Shown: piece after piece, positions 1 through 6,979 of the stretch
Numbering within the stretch: position 1 is the first letter of the stretch
Layout: the number at the start of each line of letters is the position of its first letter
Assembly (NCBI GenBank): GCA_001796045.1
Contig: MGLN01000114.1
Coordinates: 24,002-32,466 of the forward strand
Reading direction: 5' to 3'
Length of the DNA: 8,465 nucleotides
DNA from: Caulobacterales bacterium RIFOXYB1_FULL_67_16
GTDB taxonomy: Bacteria; Pseudomonadota; Alphaproteobacteria; Caulobacterales; Caulobacteraceae
Position numbers and translations under genes: made by a program
The notes under the pieces: model-generated
Database searches by the model: none
Told to the model about the DNA's origin: nothing
The model's input: the letters and a program-made list of their open reading frames with translations, nothing else

Positions 1-836
1 AGCTTCTCGAAGGCGCGCACCTCGATCTGGCGCACCCGCTCGCGCGACACGCCGTATTCGCCCGCCAGTTCTTCCAGAGTGACCGGATCGTCCTTCAGAC
101 GGCGCTCGGTGAGAATATGTTTCTCACGATCGGTCAGCTCTTCCATGGCCTCCTGAAGCAGGCTCATGCGGATGCTCTTTTCCTCGTCGTCGGCGAGCTG
201 GGTCTCCTGGGAGACGGCGGTATCGTCCGCCAGCCAGTCCTGCCATTCGCTTTCGCCGTCGGCGCGCAGGGGCGCGTTCAGGGAGGCGTCCCCACCGAGG
301 CGGCGGTTCATGTCCGTCACCTCCTGTTCCGACACGCCCAGCTTGGTGGCGATGGCGGACAGGTGCTCGGGGTGCAGGTCGCCTTCCTCGAAGGCCGAGA
401 TCTGGCTCTTGGCCTTGCGCAGGTTGAAGAACAGCTTCTTCTGCGCCGCCGTGGTGCCCATCTTCACCAGGGACCAGCTGCGCAGGATGTATTCCTGGAT
501 CGAGGCGCGAATCCACCACATGGCGTAGGTGGCCAGGCGGAAGCCCTTGTCCGGGTCGAACTTCTTGACGGCCTGCATCAGGCCGACATTGCCTTCCGAG
601 ATTACTTCGCCGATCGGCAGGCCGTAGCCCCGGTAGCCCATGGCGATCTTGGCCACCAGACGAAGGTGGGAGGTGACGAGCCGGTGGGCGGCCTCGGGAT
701 CCTGATGCTCGGACCAGCGCTTGGCGAGCATGAACTCCTCGTCCTTGGTCAGCATCGGAAACTTGCGGATTTCCGTCAGGTAGCGGGAAAGGCCTTGTTC
801 AGGCGACATCACCGCGAGCGTACTATTGGCAGCCAT
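1..836 (-). CDS. rpoH: RNA polymerase heat-shock sigma factor RpoH (sigma-32), C-terminus cut by window edge
   Basis: Sigma-70-family factor that directs RNA polymerase to heat-shock promoters (chaperones, proteases). I translated 278 residues from the ATG at 836; the frame is still open at base 1, and alphaproteobacterial RpoH proteins are about 290-300 aa, so only some 15-20 residues should be missing. Visible in order: region 1.2-like SPEQGLSRYLTEI (11-23); region 2 with HLRLVAKIA (57-65) and FRLATYAMWWIRASIQEYIL (99-118), the core-binding and -10 recognition segment; the RpoH box QKKLFFNLR (132-140), which separates RpoH from RpoD and RpoS; and the region 4.2 helix-turn-helix LEELAGEYGVSRERVRQIE (about 254-272), which reads the -35 element. 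GGAGGG at 842-847 lies 5 nt before the ATG and supports this start. Upstream in the same orientation lie a GNAT gene and rluD; rluD next to rpoH is an arrangement I recall from other Alphaproteobacteria. Identification is secure. Confidence 0.96.
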   Translation of the reverse strand, partial: MAANSTLAVMSPEQGLSRYLTEIRKFPMLTKDEEFMLAKRWSEHQDPEAAHRLVTSHLRLVAKIAMGYRGYGLPIGEVISEGNVGLMQAVKKFDPDKGFRLATYAMWWIRASIQEYILRSWSLVKMGTTAAQKKLFFNLRKAKSQISAFEEGDLHPEHLSAIATKLGVSEQEVTDMNRRLGGDASLNAPLRADGESEWQDWLADDTAVSQETQLADDEEKSIRMSLLQEAMEELTDREKHILTERRLKDDPVTLEELAGEYGVSRERVRQIEVRAFEK

Positions 837-956
837 ATGGTCCCTCCGACCGTCTAGACGAGCGGGTTCTGCGTCATCGGCCACAACCTGTGCACCGACG
901 TCTGACCCCTCAACAGGTGAAGTAGCTATGGGTTGCCGCCTTTTTTAGAGGCAGAC

Positions 957-976
957 GGTCACACGAAAGCGTGACC
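957..976 (-). promoter_or_regulatory. Stable hairpin in the rpoH 5' leader
   Basis: Read on the minus strand, GGTCACGC-TTTC-GTGTGACC forms an 8-bp stem (six Watson-Crick pairs, one G-U pair, then C-G) closed by a 4-nt loop. A second GGTCAC (982 to 977) lies directly upstream and could replace the first as the 5' arm. There is no T-tract after the stem, so it is not a Rho-independent terminator. Its 3' arm overlaps GACCGTCT (960 to 953), which is exactly complementary to AGACGGTC (855 to 848) abutting the rpoH Shine-Dalgarno. The leader therefore has two competing foldings. Function is inferred only. Confidence 0.45.
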
Positions 977-1009
977 GTGACCTCGACGCCACTCACACCG
1001 AACGGGCTC

Positions 1010-1038
1010 CATATAAAACTTAGTCAGTTGCTATTCAA
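1010..1038 (-). promoter_or_regulatory. Candidate rpoH promoter (TTGAAT-N17-TATATG)
   Basis: On the minus strand TTGAAT (1038 to 1033) and TATATG (1015 to 1010) are separated by exactly 17 bp, close to the sigma-70 consensus. They sit in a locally AT-rich patch between the GNAT stop and rpoH. Transcription would start near 1003 and give a leader of about 165 nt. CTTGAA (1039 to 1034) also matches a sigma-32 -35 element, but no CCCCAT-like -10 follows at the right distance, so autoregulation by sigma-32 is not shown. A second -10-like element, GCTACTTC (926 to 919), is close to the Caulobacter housekeeping -10 but lacks a partner -35. Confidence 0.42.
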
Positions 1039-1070
1039 GACGCTCATCGCGGCGATGGCTTCCTGCGCTG

Positions 1071-1376
1071 TCAGATCCCCAGTATGCCCCGATAGGTCGG
1101 ATGCACGACGTCAGCGTACTCAGGATGTTTCTTCAGATAGGCTGAAAAGAAGGGGCAAACCGGGAGGATCAACAGATCCCGAGCCTTGGCGTCCGCCAGG
1201 ACATGTTTCGCCAATCGGCTGGCGATGCCCTGACCTTCCAGTCGTTCTGGCACGAGGGTTTCTGTGATCATCAGGTTCGGCGGGGACAGGTTGTAGGTGA
1301 CGACCGCCACCTCGCCATCTACGGGCAACTCGTAACGCTTGAGCTCTGTGTTGTCGTGAATTTCGGGGTCGAGCAT
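1071..1376 (-). CDS. Small GNAT-fold N-acetyltransferase-like protein (YjdJ/NATD1 type)
   Basis: A 101-aa protein of the short GNAT family (Pfam Acetyltransf_CG, YjdJ/NATD1-like), whose members keep the acetyl-CoA-binding half of the Gcn5 fold; their substrates are mostly unknown. Visible: beta strands EVAVVTYNL (22-30); the acetyl-CoA loop LEGQGIASRLA (47-57); and the hallmark CPFFSAYLKKHPEY (74-87), matching the CPF-x-x-xY-x-x-x-HPEY signature of this family. The frame is also open to a TTG at 1388 that would overlap the rluD stop, but I chose the ATG at 1376 because GAGG sits 6 nt before it. The gene starts 8 bp after the rluD stop, so the two are probably co-transcribed. It precedes rpoH by 234 bp. 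The family call is firm; the substrate is unknown. Confidence 0.85.
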   Translation of the reverse strand: MLDPEIHDNTELKRYELPVDGEVAVVTYNLSPPNLMITETLVPERLEGQGIASRLAKHVLADAKARDLLILPVCPFFSAYLKKHPEYADVVHPTYRGILGI

Positions 1377-1384
1377 GGCAGGCC

Positions 1385-2404
1385 TCAAAGGTCGGAGAGC
1401 AGGGCTTCGAGCCGCACCATATCAGCGGGCGGAGCGGTCTCGAAGCGGAGGGTTTCGCCGGTGACCGGATGGACGAAGCCGAGAACTGCGGCGTGAAGCG
1501 CCTGGCGGGTCAGTCCCGCTTGCGCCACCGCCGCCCGAACCGCGGCGGCGGGGCTGCCGGAGCCGTAGGTCGCGTCGCCGAGGATGGGCGACCCTTTCGA
1601 AGACAGGTGGACGCGGATCTGGTGAGTGCGGCCGGTGTGGAGGGTGCAGGCGACGCGGGCGGCGAGGGGGGCGCCTCCCGCCTTGGTCGGCTCGCCGAAG
1701 GTCGTCTGCACGACATAGTCGGTGATCGCCTCGCGGCCGCCGGCGCGCAGCACGGCCATTTTCTTGCGGTCGCCGGTCGAGCGTCCGATGCGGGTCTGAA
1801 TCCGACCCGAAGAGGGAGAGGGCGAGCCGCGTGTCAGGGCGATATAGGTGCGCTCGATGTCATGGGCGGAGAAGAGGGCGGACAGGCCTTGATGGGCGCG
1901 GTCTGTCTTGGCGGCGACCATGACCCCGGAGGTGTCCTTGTCCAGACGGTGGACGATGCCGGGCCGAGCGACGCCGCCTATGCCCGACAGGCTGTCGCCG
2001 CAGTGCGCCAGAAGGGCGTTGACCAGGGTGCCGGTCTCGCAGCCCGGCGCCGGGTGGGCGGCCATGCCGGCGGGCTTGTCGACGACGATCAGATCGGCGT
2101 CTTCGTACAGAACGGTCAGGGGGATGGGTTCCGGCTGGGGCGTGGCCGCCGCCGCCGGGGGCAGGGCGATGGAATAGAGGCCGGGCTGCGCCTTGGCCGA
2201 GCCGCCGGTCAAGACGATCCCGTCGCGGCGGACGGCGCCTTCGCCCAATAGTGCCTGAATGCGCGCGCGAGAGAGGGCGGGAAACGCGTCCGCCAGGGCC
2301 TTGTCGAGGCGCACGCCGGGGGCGTCGATAGGGGCCTCTAGGACCTCTGACGCCGCCACGGGGGAGGTCAGGTCTTCATCATCGATCGGATCAGGGTCGG
2401 ACAC
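1385..2404 (-). CDS. rluD: 23S rRNA pseudouridine synthase, RluD/RluA family
   Basis: Converts uridine to pseudouridine in large-subunit rRNA; RluD proper acts on helix 69 (1911, 1915, 1917 in E. coli numbering), which affects ribosome assembly and function. The protein is 339 aa. After a loose acidic N-terminus (1-26) comes an S4 RNA-binding domain, VRLDKALADAFPALSRARIQ (31-50). The catalytic domain holds LIVVDKPAGMAAHPAP (105-120), the catalytic motif HRLDKDTSG (152-160; Asp155 is the expected nucleophile), and LHTGRTHQIRVHL (255-267). The start is a GTG (2404-2402) with AGGGAAAGG a few bases upstream; there is no better in-frame ATG before the S4 domain. Assigning RluD rather than a sister RluA-family enzyme rests on the S4 domain and length. 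It diverges from the DUF2799 gene and leads into the GNAT gene. Confidence 0.9.
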   Translation of the reverse strand: MSDPDPIDDEDLTSPVAASEVLEAPIDAPGVRLDKALADAFPALSRARIQALLGEGAVRRDGIVLTGGSAKAQPGLYSIALPPAAAATPQPEPIPLTVLYEDADLIVVDKPAGMAAHPAPGCETGTLVNALLAHCGDSLSGIGGVARPGIVHRLDKDTSGVMVAAKTDRAHQGLSALFSAHDIERTYIALTRGSPSPSSGRIQTRIGRSTGDRKKMAVLRAGGREAITDYVVQTTFGEPTKAGGAPLAARVACTLHTGRTHQIRVHLSSKGSPILGDATYGSGSPAAAVRAAVAQAGLTRQALHAAVLGFVHPVTGETLRFETAPPADMVRLEALLSDL

Positions 2405-2485
2405 GGCCTTTCCCTAGCACGCCGGACGGCTTGCGCGAGGGCGTGTCGTCGTCCGATATGGGCGCGGGGGCGTAGGGGACATCCG

Positions 2486-3124
2486 ATGAAGCATATTCTG
2501 ATGGCGGGCTGCGGGGTCGCCGCAGCGGCGCTCCTGGGCAGTTGCTCCACCATGAGCAAGGACGAATGCCTGGCCGGCGCCTGGGGCGAAAAGGGCTACG
2601 CCGACGGGGCCGCCGGCTACCCGATGAGCCGGTTGGACGACCACGCAAAGGCTTGTGAGAAGTATCAGGTGTCGCCCAACCCGGCCGCTTACGGATCAGC
2701 GCGGGAGGATGGACTTAGAACCTATTGCACCTTCCAGCGCGGCTGGAGCGAGGGCAGGGCGGGCAACGCCTACTACGGCGTCTGCCGGCCGGAAGAGGAG
2801 GCGGACTTCCTGCCGGCCTTCAATGACGGCCGGCGGCTGCACGAGGTCGAGGCGGCGGTCGAAAACGCCGAAAGCGCGCTCAGCAGCGCTGAGGCCCGCA
2901 TCGAGGATCGCGAGGACAAGCTGGACGCTAAACAGCGTGAACTGCGGCAGGACGGTCTGACGGACGAGCAAAGAGAGCGAATCCGCGACCGTATCGATGA
3001 AGTGCGAGGCGAAATCCGCGACGCGCGCCGCAACGCCAGGGAGGCGCGCGACGCGCTGGATCGCGCCGAATGGGATCTGGACCGGGTGCGGCGTGAGCTG
3101 AGCGGCCGCTACCCGGTCTATTGA
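2486..3124 (+). CDS. DUF2799 lipoprotein with C-terminal coiled coil
   Basis: A 212-aa predicted lipoprotein. The signal peptide MKHILMAGCGVAAAALLGSC ends in a lipobox (LGSC, lipidated Cys20); Ser21 at mature position +2 favours sorting to the outer membrane if Lol rules apply. Residues 28-100 match the DUF2799 pattern: two halves rich in aromatic and glycine residues, WGEKGYADGAAG (33-44) and FQRGWSEGRAGNAYYGVC (83-100), with Cys28, Cys57, Cys81 and Cys100 as possible disulphide partners. Residues 117-207 are highly charged (Glu, Arg, Asp, Ala) and look like a long coiled coil, with a short break near DGLTDEQ (156-162). AGGGG ends 7 nt before the ATG. The gene diverges from rluD (81 bp) and its stop is 4 bp from that of the convergent fba. 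The family's function is unknown to me; a periplasmic envelope-associated role is an inference. Confidence 0.88.
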   Translation: MKHILMAGCGVAAAALLGSCSTMSKDECLAGAWGEKGYADGAAGYPMSRLDDHAKACEKYQVSPNPAAYGSAREDGLRTYCTFQRGWSEGRAGNAYYGVCRPEEEADFLPAFNDGRRLHEVEAAVENAESALSSAEARIEDREDKLDAKQRELRQDGLTDEQRERIRDRIDEVRGEIRDARRNAREARDALDRAEWDLDRVRRELSGRYPVY

Positions 3125-3137
3125 TCGGTCAGGCCGC
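3102..3137. other. Stem-loop bridging the convergent DUF2799/fba stops
   Basis: GCGGCC (3102-3107) pairs with GGCCGC (3132-3137); inside it ACC(c)GGTC (3111-3118) pairs with GATCGGT (3123-3129), leaving the loop TATT. The structure spans both stop codons and the 4-bp gap between the genes. Neither side has a long T-tract, so it is a possible bidirectional pause or 3'-end-protecting hairpin rather than a canonical terminator. Confidence 0.35.
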
Positions 3138-4214
3138 CTTGACGGAAGCGTTGCGGAAGGACGGATCCAGGTCGCCCGAGGCGTAGCGCTTCGCCATTTG
3201 GGCGGTAGACAGAGGCCGGATGCGCGAGGCCTGGCCCTCGCAGCCGAACTGCTGGTATCGCTCCTTGCAGAGCTTCCTCATCGCCTCCTTGGCGGGCTTC
3301 AGATAGGCGCGGGGGTCGAACTCGCCCGGCTTCTCCATCAGCACCTTGCGGATGGCGCCGGTGATGGCCATCCGATTGTCGGTGTCGATATTGACCTTGC
3401 GCACGCCGTGACGGATGCCGCGCTGGATTTCTTCGACCGGCACGCCCCAGGTCTGGGGCATCTGACCGCCGTACTGGTTGATGATGTCCTGAAGCTCCTG
3501 CGGCACGGACGACGAGCCGTGCATCACCAGATGGGTGTTGGGCAGGCGGCGGTGGATCTCCTCGATCACGTGCATGGCCAGGATTTCGCCGTCCGGCTTC
3601 TTGGTGAACTTGTACGCGCCATGGCTGGTGCCCATGGCGATGGCCAGGGCGTCGACCTTGGTGGCGGCGACGAAGTCGACGGCCTGATCCGGGTCGGTCA
3701 GCAGCTGGGAGTGGTCCAGCTTGCCCTCGAAGCCGTGGCCGTCCTCGGCCTCGCCCATGCCGGTCTCCAGCGAACCCAGAACGCCCAGCTCGCCCTCGAC
3801 CGAGACGCCGCAGGCGTGGGCCATTTCCGTGACGCGGCGGGTGACCTCGACATTGTACTCGTAGGAGGCGGGGGTCTTGGCGTCCTCTTCCAGCGAACCG
3901 TCCATCATCACCGAGGTGAAGCCGTACTGGATGGCCGTGGCGCAGGTGGCCGGGCCGTTGCCGTGGTCCTGGTGCATGCAGACGGGGATGTCGGGATAGA
4001 GTTCGGCCAGGGCGTCGATCAGCTTGGCCAGGACGATGTCGTTGGCGTAGTTCCGGGCGCCGCGCGAGGCCTGGATGATGACGGGGGCGTTGACCTCGTG
4101 GGCCGCCTCCATGATCGCCAGACCCTGCTCCATATTGTTGATGTTGTAGGCGGGCAGGGCGTAGTCGTTCTCTGCCGCGTGGTCGAGCAGCTGTCGCAGC
4201 GTGATGCGCGCCAT
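3129..4214 (-). CDS. fba: Fructose-bisphosphate aldolase, class II (Calvin-cycle subtype)
   Basis: Zinc-dependent aldolase that reversibly joins dihydroxyacetone phosphate and glyceraldehyde 3-phosphate into fructose 1,6-bisphosphate in the cytoplasm. Its length (361 aa) is close to the roughly 345-360 aa usual for the 'Calvin cycle' subtype of class II, which also occurs in heterotrophic Alphaproteobacteria. Landmarks: NINNMEQ (24-30); HQDHGNG (81-87) with the catalytic Asp83 and zinc ligand His84; MDGS (104-107); VEGELG (139-144) with Glu142; GTSHG (195-199) with zinc ligand His198; VMHGSSS (230-236) with zinc ligand His232; and the phosphate-binding NIDTDNR (275-281). AGGAGA 8 nt before the ATG supports the start. 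It is third in the order gap-pgk-fba, 145 bp after the pgk stop, with its own candidate promoter in that gap. Nothing looks broken. Confidence 0.96.
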   Translation of the reverse strand: MARITLRQLLDHAAENDYALPAYNINNMEQGLAIMEAAHEVNAPVIIQASRGARNYANDIVLAKLIDALAELYPDIPVCMHQDHGNGPATCATAIQYGFTSVMMDGSLEEDAKTPASYEYNVEVTRRVTEMAHACGVSVEGELGVLGSLETGMGEAEDGHGFEGKLDHSQLLTDPDQAVDFVAATKVDALAIAMGTSHGAYKFTKKPDGEILAMHVIEEIHRRLPNTHLVMHGSSSVPQELQDIINQYGGQMPQTWGVPVEEIQRGIRHGVRKVNIDTDNRMAITGAIRKVLMEKPGEFDPRAYLKPAKEAMRKLCKERYQQFGCEGQASRIRPLSTAQMAKRYASGDLDPSFRNASVKAA

Positions 4215-4288
4215 GATGAAATCTCCTGAGCCGAAAGTCTTTTGTGGTTGGGCGAGAGACTAGCGCTGCGGCGCAGCAAAGTCACGCC

Positions 4289-4315
4289 GTGTTACAGGCG
4301 TTTCCGCAGGGTCAA
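4289..4315 (-). promoter_or_regulatory. Candidate fba promoter (Caulobacter housekeeping type)
   Basis: Minus-strand TTGACCC (4315 to 4309), 12 bp, then TGTAACAC (4296 to 4289). The Caulobacter biosynthetic/housekeeping consensus as I recall it is TTGACGS-N10-14-GCTANAWC; the -35 matches at 6 of 7 positions, the -10 at 5 of 8, and the spacer is in range. A start near 4280 would leave a leader of about 65 nt. The odd dyad GCTGCG-C-CGCAGC (4265-4277) would lie just downstream of that start, a plausible operator position. This is the only promoter-like sequence I see in the pgk-fba gap, which has no clear terminator. Confidence 0.38.
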
Positions 4316-4359
4316 GGGCCCGGAGGCGTGTTGTCCCAGTGGCCGCCTTCTGGCCCCGG

Positions 4360-5556
4360 TCAGACCTTGAGCGCCTCGACGCCGGGCAGGGGCTTGCCCT
4401 CCATCCATTCCAGGAAGGCGCCGCCGGCGGTGGAGACGAAGCTCATGTCCTGAGACACGCCTGCGTGGTTCAGGGCCGAGACCGTGTCGCCGCCGCCGCC
4501 GACGGCGATCAGCACGCCGGCCTTGGCCAGGGCTGCCGCATGACGGGCGACCGTGACGGTGGCGGCGTCGAAGGGCGGAACCTCGAACACGCCAAGCGGG
4601 CCGTTCCAGATCAGGGTCTTCGAAGCCGTCAGGGCCTCCAGCAGGCGCGCGACGGTGGCGGGACCCGCGTCCAGGATCTTGTCGTCCGGCGACAGAGCAG
4701 CGCCGGCGACCACGGGGCGCGACGCGGCGCCCGGCTTCACCTCGGTCGCCACCACGAAGTCGACGGGCAGCAGGAGCTGGCATCCGCGCGCCTCGGCCTC
4801 GGCCATGATGTCGCGGGCCGTGTCGGCCATGTCGCGTTCGGCCAGGGAGCCGCCGATGTCGATCCCCTGGGCGAACAGGAAGGTGTTGGCCATGCCGCCG
4901 CCGATGGCCAGGCGGTCCAGCTTGCCGACCAGGTTCTTCAGCAGGTCCAGCTTGGTCGAGACCTTGGCGCCGCCGACGATGCCGATGACCGGCTTCTGCG
5001 GATTGCCGAGGGCGGCGTCGAGGGCGTCCAGTTCGCGGCGCATGGATTCGCCGGCGTAGGCGGGCAGGTGATGTGCGACGCCCTCGGTCGAGGCATGGGC
5101 GCGGTGGGCGGCCGAGAAGGCGTCGTTGACATAGAGGTCGCCCAGGTCGGCCAGCTTCCGGGCGAAGACCGGGTCATTGGCCTCTTCCGCCGCGTGGAAG
5201 CGGACATTTTCCAGCAGGACCACCCCGCCGGCGTCCAGGTCGCGAATGGCGTCCACGGCGTCGGGGCCGATGCAGTCGTCGGCGAAGCGGACCGGGGCGC
5301 CCAGCAGTTCCTCCAGCGGTTCGACGACCGGCTTCAGGCTCATCGACGGGACGCGCTGGCCCTTGGGGCGGTCGAAGTGGGCCAGTAGCGCGACCTTGGC
5401 GCCGGCGTCGCGCAGGCGCTGGATCGTCGGCAGGGCGACCCGCAGCCGGGTGTCGTCCGTGACCTTGCCGTCCTCCATCGGGACGTTGAAGTCCACGCGG
5501 ACCAGGGCCGTCTTGCCGGCGAGGTCCTTGGCGTCGTCGAGGGTGCGGAAGGTCAT
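4360..5556 (-). CDS. pgk: Phosphoglycerate kinase
   Basis: Transfers phosphate between 1,3-bisphosphoglycerate and ADP, the first ATP-yielding step of glycolysis, acting directly after Gap. The protein is 398 aa, the usual length. Landmarks: VRVDFNVP (19-26); the substrate-side HFDRPKG (60-66); ENVRF (116-120); NDAFSAAHRAHAST (144-157); the nucleotide-binding GGAKVSTK (195-202); WNGPLGVFE (317-325); GGGDT (354-358); and STAGGAFLE (375-383). The frame stays open upstream to 5697, but those extra 47 codons read through the palindromic repeat and do not resemble Pgk. The ATG at 5556 gives the family N-terminus (MTFRTLDDAKDL) and has AGGGAA (5564-5569) 7 nt before it. The gap stop is 165 bp upstream and fba follows, so the three are probably expressed together, with the repeat interrupting the transcript. 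Confidence 0.96.
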   Translation of the reverse strand: MTFRTLDDAKDLAGKTALVRVDFNVPMEDGKVTDDTRLRVALPTIQRLRDAGAKVALLAHFDRPKGQRVPSMSLKPVVEPLEELLGAPVRFADDCIGPDAVDAIRDLDAGGVVLLENVRFHAAEEANDPVFARKLADLGDLYVNDAFSAAHRAHASTEGVAHHLPAYAGESMRRELDALDAALGNPQKPVIGIVGGAKVSTKLDLLKNLVGKLDRLAIGGGMANTFLFAQGIDIGGSLAERDMADTARDIMAEAEARGCQLLLPVDFVVATEVKPGAASRPVVAGAALSPDDKILDAGPATVARLLEALTASKTLIWNGPLGVFEVPPFDAATVTVARHAAALAKAGVLIAVGGGGDTVSALNHAGVSQDMSFVSTAGGAFLEWMEGKPLPGVEALKV

Positions 5557-5570
5557 TGATCGGTTCCCTG

Positions 5571-5712
5571 TCTCCTCCCTGTCGCGAAGCGATGGGGAGG
5601 TGGCGCGGCGCCCCTTGCGCCGTGACGGAAGGGCTCTCGCCCCAGGTTCGGTTTGGCGGAAAGAACCCCTCCACCACTTCGTGGTCCCCCTCCCCACGGT
5701 GTGGGGAGGAGA
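5571..5712. repeat. Palindromic intergenic repeat element (REP/MITE-like) between gap and pgk
   Basis: About 142 bp bounded by a perfect 9-bp terminal inverted repeat, TCTCCTCCC (5571-5579) and GGGAGGAGA (5704-5712). Inside are four hairpins: 5574-5585 with 5589-5600 (12 bp including two G-U pairs, loop GAA); 5604-5611 with 5617-5624 (8 bp, loop CCCTT); ACCAC-TTC-GTGGT (5673-5685); and CCTCCCCAC-GGT-GTGGGGAGG (5689-5709, 9 bp, perfect). The style (CCTCCCC...GGGGAGG ends around GTGGCGCGGCG and CCACTTCGTGG) resembles dispersed intergenic repeats I associate with Caulobacteraceae. There is no second copy in this window. It starts 14 nt upstream of the pgk ATG and ends 9 nt after the gap stop, so it fills nearly the whole gap-pgk spacer. 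Confidence 0.75.
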
Positions 5713-5721
5713 CGCTGCGAC

Positions 5722-6729
<1,008 letters not shown>

Positions 6730-6806
6730 GGGGAGGCTCCTCTGAACGATTATCTTGTTGGCGTCTCAATGGAACTGTCGCGGCCCGGTTTCAACCCCGC
6801 TGCCGC

Positions 6807-6833
6807 GCGTTAGCCCTAACATGGCGTGAGCAA
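6807..6833 (-). promoter_or_regulatory. Candidate gap promoter with overlapping palindromic operator
   Basis: Minus-strand TTGCTCA (6833 to 6827), 12 bp, GCTAACGC (6814 to 6807): the spacing fits the Caulobacter housekeeping consensus and the -10 matches 6 of 8 positions, but the -35 is poor. Overlapping the -10 is the perfect dyad GTTAG-GG-CTAAC (6820 to 6809), whose context TGTTAGGGCTAACG resembles a LacI-family operator with one half slightly off. In Alphaproteobacteria a LacI-type regulator (CceR) is known to control central carbon genes including gap; linking it to this site is an inference. Confidence 0.33.
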
Positions 6834-6915
6834 GCGTTACGGCAGCGAGGCGAAGCGACGCCAAAGGCAAGAAACACCTCCGTTCGTGCTGTTTCGACCA
6901 GGTTGAGCAAAATTT

Positions 6916-6942
6916 TTGCGACAGGGGTTGTGCCGCTTCAGT
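6916..6942 (+). promoter_or_regulatory. Weak candidate promoter for the ilvD leader transcript
   Basis: TTGCGAC (6916-6922), 12 bp, GCTTCAGT (6935-6942) has the spacing of the Caulobacter housekeeping consensus but only partial matches at both boxes. Immediately upstream is an AT-rich dyad, GCAAAA-T-TTTTGC (6907-6919), which stands out in this GC-rich DNA and could be an UP-like element or a binding site. A start near 6950 would place the leader GTG (6980) about 30 nt into the transcript. A separate inverted repeat, GAAACA (6871-6876) with TGTTTC (6890-6895), lies between the two divergent transcription units. I see nothing else in the 250-bp spacer. Confidence 0.25.
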
Positions 6943-6979
6943 CGGTATGGTTTCTTGGCGCCAGAACAGGGAGCCGACC

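Noticed and set aside
941..955. GCCTTTTTTAGAGGC as an intrinsic terminator
   Set aside because: Only a 4-bp stem can form, and the T-run lies in the loop rather than after the stem.
1377..1388. TTG start at 1388 for the GNAT gene
   Set aside because: It would overlap the rluD stop and adds four residues with no family similarity; the ATG at 1376 has GAGG at good spacing.
3198..4229. Long plus-strand open frame opposite fba
   Set aside because: Antisense shadow caused by high third-position GC. The minus-strand frame has all zinc and active-site motifs of class II aldolase.
6882..6896. Possible LexA box (GTTC-N7-GTTC)
   Set aside because: The second half is TTCG at the required spacing, so the alphaproteobacterial SOS consensus is not met.
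6947..6979. ATG start at 6947 giving a 61-residue version of the small ORF
   Set aside because: No Shine-Dalgarno precedes it, and it may lie before the transcription start. The GTG at 6980 has AGGGAG at ideal spacing.
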